Positions 21,491 to 33,012 of a stretch of DNA of 64,000 nucleotides are shown one piece after another. A program made the position numbers and the translations under genes. Below the pieces are notes generated by a model. It had not been told where the DNA came from. It made no database searches and worked only from the letters and a program-made list of their open reading frames with translations. Position 1 is the first letter of the stretch. The number at the start of each line of letters is the position of its first letter. The DNA is taken from the NCBI GenBank assembly GCA_030686995.1, contig CM060693.1, positions 110,075,243 to 110,139,242 of the forward strand. The letters run 5' to 3'. This DNA is from Artemisia argyi. Taxonomy: Eukaryota; Streptophyta; Magnoliopsida; Asterales; Asteraceae.

Positions 21491-22640
21491 GATTTATACC
21501 TAAAATTTTACTTGTCCTCATTTTCTAGTTTTTCATTATATGGCATCGCCATTTTGAAACATTTTGACGCATAACTTACAAAACTAGAATTAATTTAATT
21601 CCGAGCACACTATAACCCTTGATTACATGGTGAGATCAAACCTTTCCGATTCCTATTATTTTACCCCAAATCCACCAAATATTGAGTGTGCCGGTAGTAT
21701 TGTAGACTTTAGAACTTGGCTTTTACATCATTTCAAGACCATAAGCGAGTAATATGTTTTTGTAATACATTTGGAAGAAACTTTTTGCAAAAATGATATT
21801 TCTTGGATTATCACCCATATGAACCTTTACATTTTTACCTTTGGATTAGTCGCATTGACTTTTCAACCACATTACTTAAACCCTTGTTTGCACTTACTTT
21901 TAGTGCAAGATACCCCTAGATATACCCTACTAAGCCATTCCTTTTCATTTTTCACCCAATTACTGAAATTTCATTACACCCTTACACCTTAACCAACTGT
22001 GAAATCTTACGCTTATGATTGAGAAACCTCCTATTGCCTAAATGTCATGAGCTGCCTAGTTCAATGAATCGAGAGGAAATGTTATGTTCGAAGACCCCCC
22101 AATATTCTCCACCTAAGTAAATCTCAAGTGGGGGGTGATGTTATCTATGTAAAAAATATATGTGAATTTCAGTATGTAGAAAGTAGAAATAAAACGTGCG
22201 AATCATAAGCACCAATATGATAGCTTATCAAGGAAGACATAGATCCTTCTGTTTGAAGAAATGTTAGAAGAAAAATTGTATCACTTGGCACACTAATGAA
22301 TCAACGCTTGGGAGTATTGGCATTTTCAGGCAAAAGGGCAATTGGAGACTACTCGGTTGAAAGATAAGATTATTTTCCCTTTTTACCTACAATTATCCAA
22401 CACTATATCCTACCCTTTTAAGTTGTGAAGTATACTTAGGTGAGGGATTCGAGCAGTCATTGGTGTCTTGCCCGGCGTTCCGGTCATGTACCATTGCCTT
22501 TGTCGCCCTTGCCGTAGTATATTAGTAACAACTCTACACCCTTAACCTTGCAATCATTCACCCAATATTGTTTTCAAAAACTATTTCAACCTTAGCTCTA
22601 GTGGTGGAGTTTTTTGTAAATGCCAAGCTTATGATAGAAT
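21491..22640 (+). mobile_element. 3' non-coding part of an older plus-strand Athila/Tat-type element
   Basis: No ORF. A polypurine tract GGGGGG (22130-22135) can pair with ACCCCCC at 22094-22100. The sequence up to 22640 is interrupted by the Athila insertion and resumes at 47262, then at 50550, and leads into the 3' LTR at 50710. Confidence 0.5.
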
Positions 22641-22674
22641 ACATGTGATGAGTGCTTTAACACTCATCATTTTT

Positions 22675-25600
22675 TGTAACACCCCCAATATACCGCAGCG
22701 GAAGACTGTGTCACTAGGGTGCTACTTCATAATACAAAGTACAAGTTATAGAAAACGTACTCTAAATGAGACGTTTTGAAAAGTTACCATTCGATTATTG
22801 AATTCAATGTTACAAACATGAGATTCCAAAGTATGATACATAAATGTATACAAAATGTTTTGAATGGTAAATTATAAAAGCGTAAGTCTTCAGAATATGC
22901 AGCTTGACTCTAAGTTCCACGCACTAGCTATCGCCTTACTAACCTGAGATAAACATGCTAAAGTGTCAACACAATGGTTGGTGAGTTCATAGAGTTTGTC
23001 TTAAAACAGTTGAAAAAACCTCAAAAGAATGTTTACACAGCAAAGGCATTGTGAATCCACTCAGTTGCAAGTCCCGCCATAAGAGACTTGCAACCTATGT
23101 GTTCACAATCCACTGCTAAAAATATAGTATAATAATGACATGTATAAGTTCATCAAAATAGTTAAGCAATTAGTCGTGAGTCTACACTTCATCTTCGAAG
23201 ACCTCACGTTTATGATGTATCCAACATTCGCAAATGTTAGGATGTATCAAAGCCTCAATGGTCATCCAACAACTTAATTTGGAGCCACCGGAAGTCTCAA
23301 TGGTCATCCAACAACTTAATTTGGAGCCACTGGAAGTTTCACAATTAAGTATAACACAATCATGTATATATGAAATCAAGTATAATGCGATCAAGTATAA
23401 GACAATCAAGTATAAAACAATCAAGTATAAATGTTTTGAGTATTTGTACAAGTAAGCAAGTAGTTGTGCATGTATCTCCCCCAAAGAGTTAAAACAAGTG
23501 TGAAAAAGTAGGGGCTATGACTCACCTTAAGCTTATGTAATGAGAAATGAAAGTGGTTGTCGAATCGCGAAAGTCTCTAAGAGTAGCCTATAATAGAACG
23601 TTGCGACTTAGGTTTGGAGTAACGTCTAAGAATACGAAGAATTGCCTATATATGTCTTGCATATAGTTCACGATGTAGTACTTAGTATATAGTGTAAGTC
23701 TTTGAATATAAATGGTTTATGAAACATGTATAGGTTGTATATCTCTTACTACCGTTCGGGCCGACATAATTCAGAAGTCATGGAGTAAACGTTCGAGGAG
23801 CCAGGACACTTTAATTCGTAAATCCATAACTCATCTCAACGGTTTACTTAATGAACTCCTCACATGAGGCTCCCTACTATTGTAGTATTTGATAACATAT
23901 ATGTAAGTTTTTGATCTTTAAAAGTTATATGGTCTTTAGCCGTGGCTTTGCCGTGACCTTGGTCATTGTTACCATGGTCTTGAGACTCAACCTTGGCTTT
24001 AGCCATGGTTTTAGTCTTGGCTTTAGGTCATTAGACCTCTTGGTCTTAGTAAAACATAACTATTATATAGTGACTTTGGTATATATATAAAATAGCTGTT
24101 AAGAAACTGAAGAAAATCTCATTCGCTATTGGTTTTCTGGAGACGTGCACCTGATTTTTTGAAGAAAACGTGATTCCGGACAACTTTCGTGCTTTAACTT
24201 TTTCATGAAACGGAACAGAAGGGCCTCTTTTTGCGTGTTTTATGTTCTGTTACAGAAACTATTTGGCAGATTTGCCGCAAAGTTTTGGTAATTTCAAATG
24301 GTCATAACTTTTGACTCAGGTACTCGTTTTGGGTGATTCAAATTGCTATGTTTTCCTTGTTAAGTCCTCTTTAACAGTAATTAAGTTTCAAATATCATAG
24401 TTATACTATTTTGGTCATGGTTCTCCAAGAAAGTTACTAGTTTACTTGTTTAAATAACATAAGTTAATATATAGTTTCCATAACTTGTTTTACTAGTTTT
24501 TATACATCATGAACATAATACAAAGACCATATATAGCATGAAAGAAACATAATAAGCATGTAAATGATATTGAGCAAGAAAGTATAATAGGGTTTGCTTA
24601 CAACTTTTGGCTTTCACTTAAGAAAGGGAATCAAGTATGGAACTAGGACACTAAACCTATGCTTGCAAACCCTTCATCATAACTCTTGAAACCCTTACTA
24701 GCTTTGATATATACCTTGTGAAAACCAATTAACTTCAGCCCCTAATCACCTTGTGTAGCTCCTAATTCAACCATGGAATCACCAAATAAACTTAAGAACT
24801 AGGTAGAGAATACTAAGACCTTGAACTTTGTAGTGTAACTTGTAGTTTGAAGATCAAAGGATCATGGTGCTAGGGATTTATGTGTGTGGCGTTCAAAGGA
24901 GGGGAGGAGAGGCTTTTATAGTGAGTTTGAGGAGGTTAGGAAAGTAACTAGTAAGTTTCCTAAACTTGGTGACCAAGTTTAACTTGGAGCCAAAGTTTAA
25001 CACTTGTTCTAATCCTAGGGCTAGAGTCATGAGATTAAGCCACATGGGCTGATTCCCCCCCCCCCTAGAGGTGGTTCACCTTGGATAAGGAGGGATGACT
25101 TGGTGGGTTTTGGTATTATCCTACTTATGGAGCTAGTTTTAGTCCCGTAAATTGCTAACCGTAAGATGTTAAGTCACGAAACGTAAAACCGGGTATCCTA
25201 AAAATATGAAACTTATAAATATGCTAGAACTTATCAATATACTCCATAATAAAATATAAAATGAGCGGTAGGTTCTATTGGGTTGCTCAAACCCTGCTAA
25301 AACTGGAAACACGGGTCTAAAACGCGTAATACGTAAAATGTACGAAAGTTGCGTAAAATTGAGAAAAGTAAAATGTAAATTTTCTAATAGGATAATAATG
25401 ACTTAAAATGACCTATAATGTCTAGGCTGGGCTCAGTCTAGTGTCGGTTGGTATTTAATGTCTTTAAACTTAAAACCGTAAGCCTAAAAATCAAGGAATG
25501 ATTTATAAAATCAAGGAATGATTTTTGGTCAAAGGAGGAGGGAAAAATATGTTGACTTATTCCAAAAATGTGAAAACTCAAATTGTCTTAGAAACACGGT

Positions 25601-26021
25601 GCAGGTATAGGCTAAGGTTACGGCTAAGTAAAAGTGCTTAAAAACGAGAATTCCTGTTTCTCACGGCCGAGGTTTATTTGGTCATATTTTTCTTAGTCAT
25701 GATTAATTCTCTAATTAATCATGAGAGTACTAAACATTTTTCTGATGCGGGGTAAATTAACGTGGTCGAGTTTCGTTGTGCGTAGAATTTTTGAATGACG
25801 TTTTACTCTAAATCGTGTAATTCCTTAATAACTTTCACGAAAATGATCTGATGAGTGTCAAACTTTTAATTTGCTATGGAAATGATTTATCACACGAGGC
25901 CAAGAAACAAAAATCAAATTTCGGGAAAATTTCGAGAAAAATGAATAGTAAAAGTGAATAGTGAAAATGAATAGTGAAATTTTCGGGAGTAGAAGTTAAC
26001 CTGAAAATGTGAATTGTTACA
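22675..26021 (-). mobile_element. Solo LTR, Ty3/gypsy type, minus strand, TSD TTTTT
   Basis: It starts TGTAACACCCCC and ends TTGTTACA on the plus strand (7-bp matching ends), 3347 bp, flanked by TTTTT at 22670-22674 and 26022-26026. Removing it restores the order seen in the 3' LTR. On the minus strand it reads CTTCCGCTGCGG near its end and has CTATAAAAG at 24913-24921, so it lies in minus orientation. No coding sequence. Related in its ends to the LTRs at 47329 and 63019. Assignment to the Tekay chromovirus lineage is inference. Confidence 0.85.
23254..23337 (+). repeat. Tandem duplication of 42 bp inside the solo LTR
   Basis: Two head-to-tail copies (23254-23295 and 23296-23337), starting CTCAATGGTCATCC, differ at very few positions. 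A run of five ATCAAGTATAA-like units follows at about 23370-23430. Confidence 0.85.
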
Positions 26022-26170
26022 TTTTTTGTCAAATCTGAACTGCAAAACATCTTAAAACACTCAAAAATACATCAAAATTCTCAAAATATCTCAGGGATTG
26101 TGTTTTATATGTTTCAGATGCAAAATGAGTAAAAACAAATGAAAAACGAAAAAAGTTTGCAAAACTGGCA

Positions 26171-26490
26171 GTTTCAGTCCCCCAACTTTCATAAAATGTC
26201 AAAACTAGTCCCTAGTTATTCAACATATGGAAAATTATCATCAAAGGTCCTTAGGTATTCAAAAGTTGTAAAAAATTAGTCTTTTAAAATTTAAGTTTGC
26301 AAAATGATAACTTAGGTCCCTGAAGTTTCAAAAATGTCAAAATCAGTCCCTGGGATTTTAAATTTTGGAAATTATCAAACAAGGCCCTTGTGTTATTAAA
26401 CTTTGGCAAAAATTGGTCCTTGTAATATTTTTGGAAAATTGCAGTTTAGGTCCTTGATTTTTGGCATTTTACAAAATTGGTCCTTGTGAT
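26171..26490 (+). repeat. Periodic GTCCCTGG-like units in Athila U3
   Basis: About ten (A/G)GTCC(C/T)T(G/A) units recur every 30-39 bp, upstream of the TATA box. The same block is at 43609-43930 and, diverged, at 59197-59515. Confidence 0.7.
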
Positions 26491-29400
26491 TAAATACCAC
26501 TTAACCAAATCTAATTCCAAACAAATCCAACCCCAGCCCACACTAATCCTTGGCCCAACTCCCCTACCCTGGCCCAAATACCACCCACCAATAAAAATCA
26601 CCCCGTTTTATTACTCCCCAGTCAATGAGTCAAACAACCCACCCTCTTCCCCTCCACTTGCACCTGCTCCCCTGAAAATCAAACCCCCCTCACCTCGAAT
26701 TAAGACTCACCACTACATGTCCCCCTCAACTCTTAACAAGGTTCCAAGAAGCACTTAATGCCCCTCAATTGCTCCAAGTTAACAGAAAAATTGGTATAAG
26801 AAAAGAGCGCCAAAATCAGTTTGAACGGCCAGGATCATTCCCACCTAATCCAAAGGGTGGGATTTGCTCAGGAGGGTACAAGAAAAGTCAAAAAGGCTAA
26901 TAATTCATAAAGGAGCAAGAAGAGAGAGTGAAAGTCATTAGTATATATAGAAAATGCTTGTAAGCCATTTGGCAGATCCTAGTTTAGTAGTTTTATGTTA
27001 AATTCAATCAATTATGCTTAATTGTATTATGTTTTAAGATGTTAATGAAAGTTTCTGTTTAAATTACATCCTGTTTCAATTTTCTAAATTTTACTTAGTC
27101 ACTCAAATTGTTATCACAAGTTATAAGTTAATATAAGCTAACTATAAGCTCATTTAAGCTCAGTAGTAAAGTTCAAAAGCTTGATAAGCTTCTGAATCAG
27201 TTTCAAACTCAGTTCCATAAAAATTTCTCAAAAATACAAAATAAATAAAAAAAAAAACAAAAAATCATGAAAATGGGTGAAGGAGTGCTGGAGCATTGTA
27301 ATTCTGGATTAGAAATGGTATTAGTGACTTGTGGAAATCAATAGGTTGGTTTCTTTAGTCTTGGTTCTCAGCTTTTCACTTGGAAGCATTTGTAACATTA
27401 CTTCTTTGTTTTTCTCATTACTGTTCCAGTGCTTAATTTCTTCTTATTTGTGTTTATTTGTGCTTATCTGGTGTTATTAAATCAAATTGCAAGATATCAT
27501 TAGGTGTTTGATCAACTGTTTCAGTTGTGCTCACTTTTATCAATTTAAAACTGCCATAAATTGCATTTGGGTGAGTTGTTGGTAAATGTTGTTAATATTG
27601 GTCTCTCTGTGCTTACCTTAGTTCATTATATCATATTGCATCACTGTCTAGTGGAATCATGGTTTAGATCATTGACATGCTTTAAAAAATCTCCCAAAAC
27701 AGAATTTTAAAGGGTGTTTGGATTTGCTGATCACACTGTACTCCAGTGTGATTCTTTGGTTGTTTGTGTTTTGTGCATGTTACTTTAGGTTCAAATATTT
27801 CAATTTTAGCATTAAACTCAATAGTGATGTGTTAGAAAGTCAAAACCTTAGGCTAATCTCAAATATTTTGTTAACTGTGTGGATGTGTAGTTTCACAATC
27901 CAGCATATTAGCTCATTAGTTGTCACCATTGCTTACTAAAGTCTCATTCTAGCTTATTTTATCAAAATCAATTAGAAAATCTTGCCCAAACTTCAAAAAA
28001 GTCAAAAGTTAGAGTTCATAGAAAAAAGTCAAATTGCATGAACTTGAAAATTGAGCAAATCTGTTTGATCTTTATTGAGCTTGTTATTGATTTCAAGCTG
28101 GTGAGCTTGTGCATGGTTATTTAGTCCCAGCTTGTGTTTACATATATAATTTTTATATATTTTTGTGATTTTTGTGTGGACCCCACCAAGGCTTCAAAGA
28201 CAGGTGCAGGGGGAGAACTTCCCTTGTCTCAACACAACTGTCATCAAACACCCCCAACTGTTAGGTATCCACAGGCCATTATAGTGGGCCCCACAGGTCA
28301 TGGTTTGGTTCTTTGGTTAGTCCACCTTGCTAGCTACCTAATTCAGGCATTATTTGAGCCATAAGCTCCCTTGAGCTTGCCCTAATCTAGCTGCCATAGA
28401 GTGACAGGGACTGCGTAAGCAGTGGATCAAATAAGCTTATTTGACCCATTTTTGATTCCTGAAGAGGTTTAATCTTGTTTTTGTTGCTTCAAGATTGCCC
28501 ATTAGCTAGTTTGGACCTATTTCATCCTAGTTCATCAGCTTAGAGCTTATTTCAAAGCTTTTTGCCCTCACAGTTGACCAAAGTCAACTGTCAACGCTTA
28601 AGCACTCCAAAGTGCTTATTGTTAAGCACTAGCTGAGTCCAATTCACAAAAAAGTAACTCATTTTCAGTTTAAAGTAGGTTTTTAAAAAGATAAACCAGA
28701 AAATCCAACTTTACAAATAGTGATAGCTTCTATTTAATAGAAGTTATCTTTTTCATTTTTCTTTTTAGCTTATTATTAAGCACTTTTGCATTTTCATATT
28801 TTTCTTCAGTTCCTGATAGTTTAAAGTATTTTTGAGAATTTTTCTAGATTTTTCTCTCTTTGTTTGCTATTTTTAATAGTTATTATTAGTTAAATTGATA
28901 TATAATTAATAATATCATATCAAATAGGATTATTAGTTTTTATTAAATAATACCACTTTTTTATATTTTTCCTAGGTTCCAGGTAACTTTAAAAAATTTT
29001 AGGAATTTTTCTACATTTTTCCTTTTATAATTTAGTAATTTTTAGAATTAATATTAATTTAATTAATAATTAATTAATATTAAAGTAATAAATAGCAAAA
29101 TTAGGTTTCATTAAGTAATACCTAGTTCTTATAATTTTCTTAGCTTTTATATAAGTTAAAACATTTTTAGGAATTTTTCTAGAATTTTTACTGTTCATTT
29201 TCTAATTTTTTAGAATTTAATTAGTTATTAATTAATAATTAGTCAATAATTAATAATAATTAATTTAAAAATCAGATAAATATAAATTTAATTTTAAAAT
29301 TAGTTTTAAGATATTTTAGATTTTTCCAAATATTATTTTCAATTTTCTAGTGTAATTTTATAATTATTTATAATTTAGGTTAATTTAGGTAATTAAAAAG

Positions 29401-29868
29401 TAATTAGAAAATAGTAATTAATTAATAATAATTAATTAAAAGGTGTAAAAATTATTTTTCTTTTTCTAAAAATTTTATTTATTTATTAGGATTGTAAAAA
29501 TATAAATTTCATATCAGTAGCCTTTTTATTTCTTTAGATTCACTTTTTATTGCGTACGTCAGTACACGTTTGTAATTAAAACGTACGTTTTTAGGTTTTA
29601 GCCCGTTTCTTCTTAATCTAACTTCACATAATCAATCACATAGCTTTTCTAAGCTATTTCATTTCATAATTCTCAAATATTTCTCATCATAACCCTTTCC
29701 TTTGAAATTCACCCGATCACAAGCACACTAAAGCATAATTCACACATCGTCGGGACATAACGACCTGGTGATACCCTATATTACCCGGAAGCATTGGTCT
29801 AGGTAATTTGACTATATTGACCACATCTGTGGTTGACTTTAGTTGACTGTTTAGCGCCAATCAAAATT

Positions 29869-29886
29869 TGGCGCCGCTGCCGGGGA
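29869..29886 (+). promoter_or_regulatory. tRNA-Asp primer binding site of the Athila element
   Basis: TGGCGCCGCTGCCGGGGA starts five bases after the LTR end. It is complementary to a tRNA-Asp 3' end and is typical of Athila elements. Confidence 0.85.
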
Positions 29887-30416
29887 GGTGTGTGCGTTTC
29901 TGTAGCGTCTTAAGAGATTAGTGTTATTTCACCATCATCACTGTAAAAATCCATCACTTTTGTAAATTTTTAAATCAAAACACAAAAAAAAAGTCATTAA
30001 CACTTTTCCTAAAGTGTTAAAACACCAAAAAAAATTAAAAAACAAACAAAACAGATCGTAACGTTTTCTATATCGGATATCTTTTATGGTGATTCTTAAA
30101 GAGATACGATTTTGGATAACGAGACGATACCAAAAATAATTCCCAAAAGTTTTTCACTTACACACAAAAACCCAAAAACATCCATCTTTTTCTTGTGAAT
30201 AATAATACATAAAAATAAACCGTCGCAAACCAAGACAGAACACCTACCAACTGGGGGTGTGAACATAATAAGTTCCCAAACATAAGATCAAAACTTGCCA
30301 TTGTATCCCTGTGAGTGGTTTACCTTTCTTAAAGAAGCCACTTACTTGCGATTATTGGTTTAAGTTCACTGTCGTTTTGCCTCGATTTTGTTTTGAGTGA
30401 GTTTGTTTTTTAGTGC
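29887..30416 (+). other. Athila leader
   Basis: Non-coding leader between PBS and gag ATG. It is A-rich with no ORF or clear structure. Confidence 0.6.
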
Positions 30417-32332
30417 ATGCGCACTCGTTCTTCAAGGTCCACAAGCCCATTACGTGAGCTTGTTAGGAAACCTCGAAGACCTCGTAGACATTCAGCACAA
30501 ACAGTCGGATCTGAGATCCGTACTATTTCCACATCTGCTGTCACCATGGCGGAAGACCGCCCCATGTGTGAGCTTCTCCAATCACCCATCGAGGGTTACG
30601 GAGATGCCATTGTTGTTCCAGCCATCGTGGCTGATAATTTTGAGCTCAAAACCGGGTTACTCAATCTTGTAACCTCAAGTCAATTCTACTGTTTTGAGAG
30701 GGACGATCCTCATGCTCACATTCGATGGTTCAATAAAATCACGTCAACCATCAAATACAAAATGTCCCTTGTGAAGCAATCAAACTTCTTCTCTTCCCAT
30801 TCTCCCTCGAGGGACAAGCCTGGATTTGGCTTGAAAAACAACCTCCTCGATCTATTGAGACATGGGAAGATCTTGTGAAAAAATTTGTGAATGAATTCTT
30901 CCCACCTTCCAAGACCACAAGTCTTAAGAACGAAATCACCAAGTTCACTCAGAAATATAATGAATCATTTGGTGAAGCGTGGGATCGTTTCAAAGAATTA
31001 CTTCGCAAGTCTCCACATCATGGTTTCTCAGAGTTGATGCAACTCGATACTTTCTACAATGGTGTGAGCCAAGCTGATCAGGATTCACTCAATGCCTCCG
31101 CGGGAGGTATTAACTTCTTGAGTATGACCACCAAAGAAGCTTTGCAAATCATAGAAAACAAGTCCAAGGTCCGCTCTACACGAAGCAAGCCGGTTGTTTC
31201 CCAAATTAGTGCGGGTCCTTCTACTTCATCTTCTGTGGGTCAATCTAGCATGGATGCTAAGATTGACAAGCTCACTGAAGCTATTCAAGACTTGGTTCTC
31301 GCCCAACAAAAGAAAGTTTCTTTTCCACAACATCCTCCACCTGCTGAGGTAAAAAAAGTGGAAGTCTGTGTGACTTGTGGTGGGCCGCATGCCTACTATA
31401 ATTGAACAGCTACTGATGGTATTCCATATGAAGCTCATGTTGTTGCCGGGTCCCAAAATCAAGGAGGCAATCAATACCGCCCTCCTATGGACCCGAACTA
31501 TCATCCTAACCACTACCCTGGACCTCCCGGTTTTAATCAAAACCAAAATGTCCAAAACCGTAACCAAAATCAAAATAGAGTGAACCAAGGTTTTCAAAAC
31601 CAAGGTAACTTCAATCAGGGTCACGGTTTTCAAAATCAAAACCAAGGTTTCCAAAATCAAGGTTTCCAATATCAAGGAAACTTTAATCGAAACCAAGGTC
31701 AGGGTAATTTCAATCCCGGATATTTTCATGGAAACAACCCTAATCAGGGTAATTTTCAAAATCAAGGTCCCAATCCGAACAACCGAGCTCCAAATTTTCC
31801 TAATCCGAATCAAGCCATTGTTCCAACTGGGCCTTCATCTGACGAATTGTTAAAGCAATTCATGAAATCCCAAGAAGAGTTGAACAAGTTGTTGGTCAGC
31901 CAGATTTCTGATATCAAGAAGTCTTTAAATGATCGACCCTCGGGCTCAGGTACTACTTTACCGAGCAACACGATCGCTAACCTGAGGGGCGATGCTAAGG
32001 CGATCACAACAAGAAGTGGTGCTTCATATAATGAACCTGCGATTCCTACTACCTCTTCTTCCTCTCCTCCAAAGGTAGTGGAACGTGAACCTGAGGTGAC
32101 AACGGACAAAGTGCAACCTCCTAGCTCACGAAGTACAACACACGTCTAACCTCAGGTTATTCCAGAAACCAGATGTAAGCCTGGAGTTGTCTTTGAACCA
32201 CCAGAAACTCCAGTGGACAACCCTAAATCCAAAACTTCTATTCCTTACCCATCACGTCTTAATGAACAAAAGCTCCGCGAAAAGGCTAGTCACCAAATGG
32301 ATAAATTTTTCCAAATCTTCCAAGATTTGCAC
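30417..32332 (+). pseudogene. Athila gag (capsid/nucleocapsid), broken
   Basis: Gag forms the virus-like particle and binds the RNA. The start ATG 30417 opens with an Arg/Ser-rich basic tail (RTRSSRSTSPL). A retrotransposon-gag core follows (about 30640-31180, with WFNKI, EDLVKKFVNEFFPP and FGEAWDRFKELL). At 31364-31405 lies a CVTCGGPHAYYN zinc knuckle whose last cysteine is replaced by a stop (31403-31405). After it comes a long Asn/Gln/Gly/Phe-rich low-complexity stretch (31480-31800). Breaks: a one-base frame change near 30755-30765, stops at 31403 and 32147, and the LINE at 32333. The frame resumes after the LINE at 38697. Confidence 0.85.
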
Positions 32333-32344
32333 TTTTTTTTTTTT
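32333..32344 (-). other. LINE poly-A tail
   Basis: Twelve T residues on the plus strand mark the 3' end of the minus-strand LINE at the junction with gag. Confidence 0.85.
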
Positions 32345-32760
32345 GGGTAAAGGGCATTACGCCCGGTAAAATATATTACACCAAAAAACGTTTAAGTACA
32401 AAGGAATGTGGCTGAAGTACCACATTAACCTCAAGCAACGCTTGAACAACCAACTAAACTCGCTTGTGACAGGCCACTAAGCGCTACAAATAAAAGTACA
32501 TACAATAACTAATACACCAATCGGAAAAAACCACTTAAAAACACATGAAAGAGCACAAACATCCGCCCATCTTTTCGAAGGAGATTGATGAACCAGGTAA
32601 GCCTGCCTCCTTAAAAACCCTTTCCAAGTAAAAACCCAGTGGGAAAACCTTGGAGTAGGGAAAAAGAGTACAGCACTCACCCGAATCTCCAACGAAATCC
32701 TGCAACCGCTATTAGCACCAACCAGAAACTCATAAGAAATCTCGTGCACCCAATACCCAC

Positions 32761-32982
32761 GTTGTACCACTTCTGTTGTACCGCCTTTGGTGTCCCACCT
32801 ATGACGTACCAACCACTGTTGTCCCGCCTCTGGAGTACCACCTTTGACGTCCCAACTATAGTGTCCCAACCGTTGTACCACTTCTGTTGTCCCGCCTTTG
32901 GTGTCCCACCTATGACGTCCCAACCATAGTTGTACCGCCTCTGGTGTACCACCTATGACGTCCCAACTATAGTGTCCCAACG
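32761..32982 (-). repeat. Two 111-bp tandem repeats in the LINE 3' UTR
   Basis: Units at 32761-32871 and 32872-32982 are nearly identical and each contains two related half-units (for example CCGCCTTTGGTGTCCCACC and CCGCCTCTGGTGTACCACC). They lie between the ORF2 stop and the poly-A tail. Confidence 0.8.
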
Positions 32983-33012
32983 AAACCACAACATCACGGA
33001 TAAAGCTCACCA

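Larger units (their letters stand above)
22646..29863 (+). repeat. Athila 5' LTR (split by a solo LTR)
   Basis: Parts 22646-22674 and 26027-29863 match the 3' LTR in order; a 200-bp sample differs by roughly 6 percent by eye. It starts with a perfect 9-bp inverted repeat (TGATGAGTG and CACTCATCA). A block of about ten GTCCCTGG-like units lies at 26171-26490. The TATA box is TATATATAG at about 26940. The 3' part is very AT-rich with TTAATTA runs (28700-29500). Confidence 0.9.

Noticed and set aside
26477..26758. Pro-rich open frame of 93 codons
   Set aside because: Located in the Athila 5' LTR; the equivalent part of the 3' LTR (about 43930-44220) has base changes and is not kept open.
28700..29500. 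Very AT-rich TTAATTA stretch as a possible origin or scaffold attachment region
   Set aside because: The same composition is present in every LTR of this family, so it is an LTR feature; no independent evidence for another role.
29869..29886. tRNA-like sequence
   Set aside because: It is only the complement of a tRNA 3' end (a primer binding site); no cloverleaf surrounds it.
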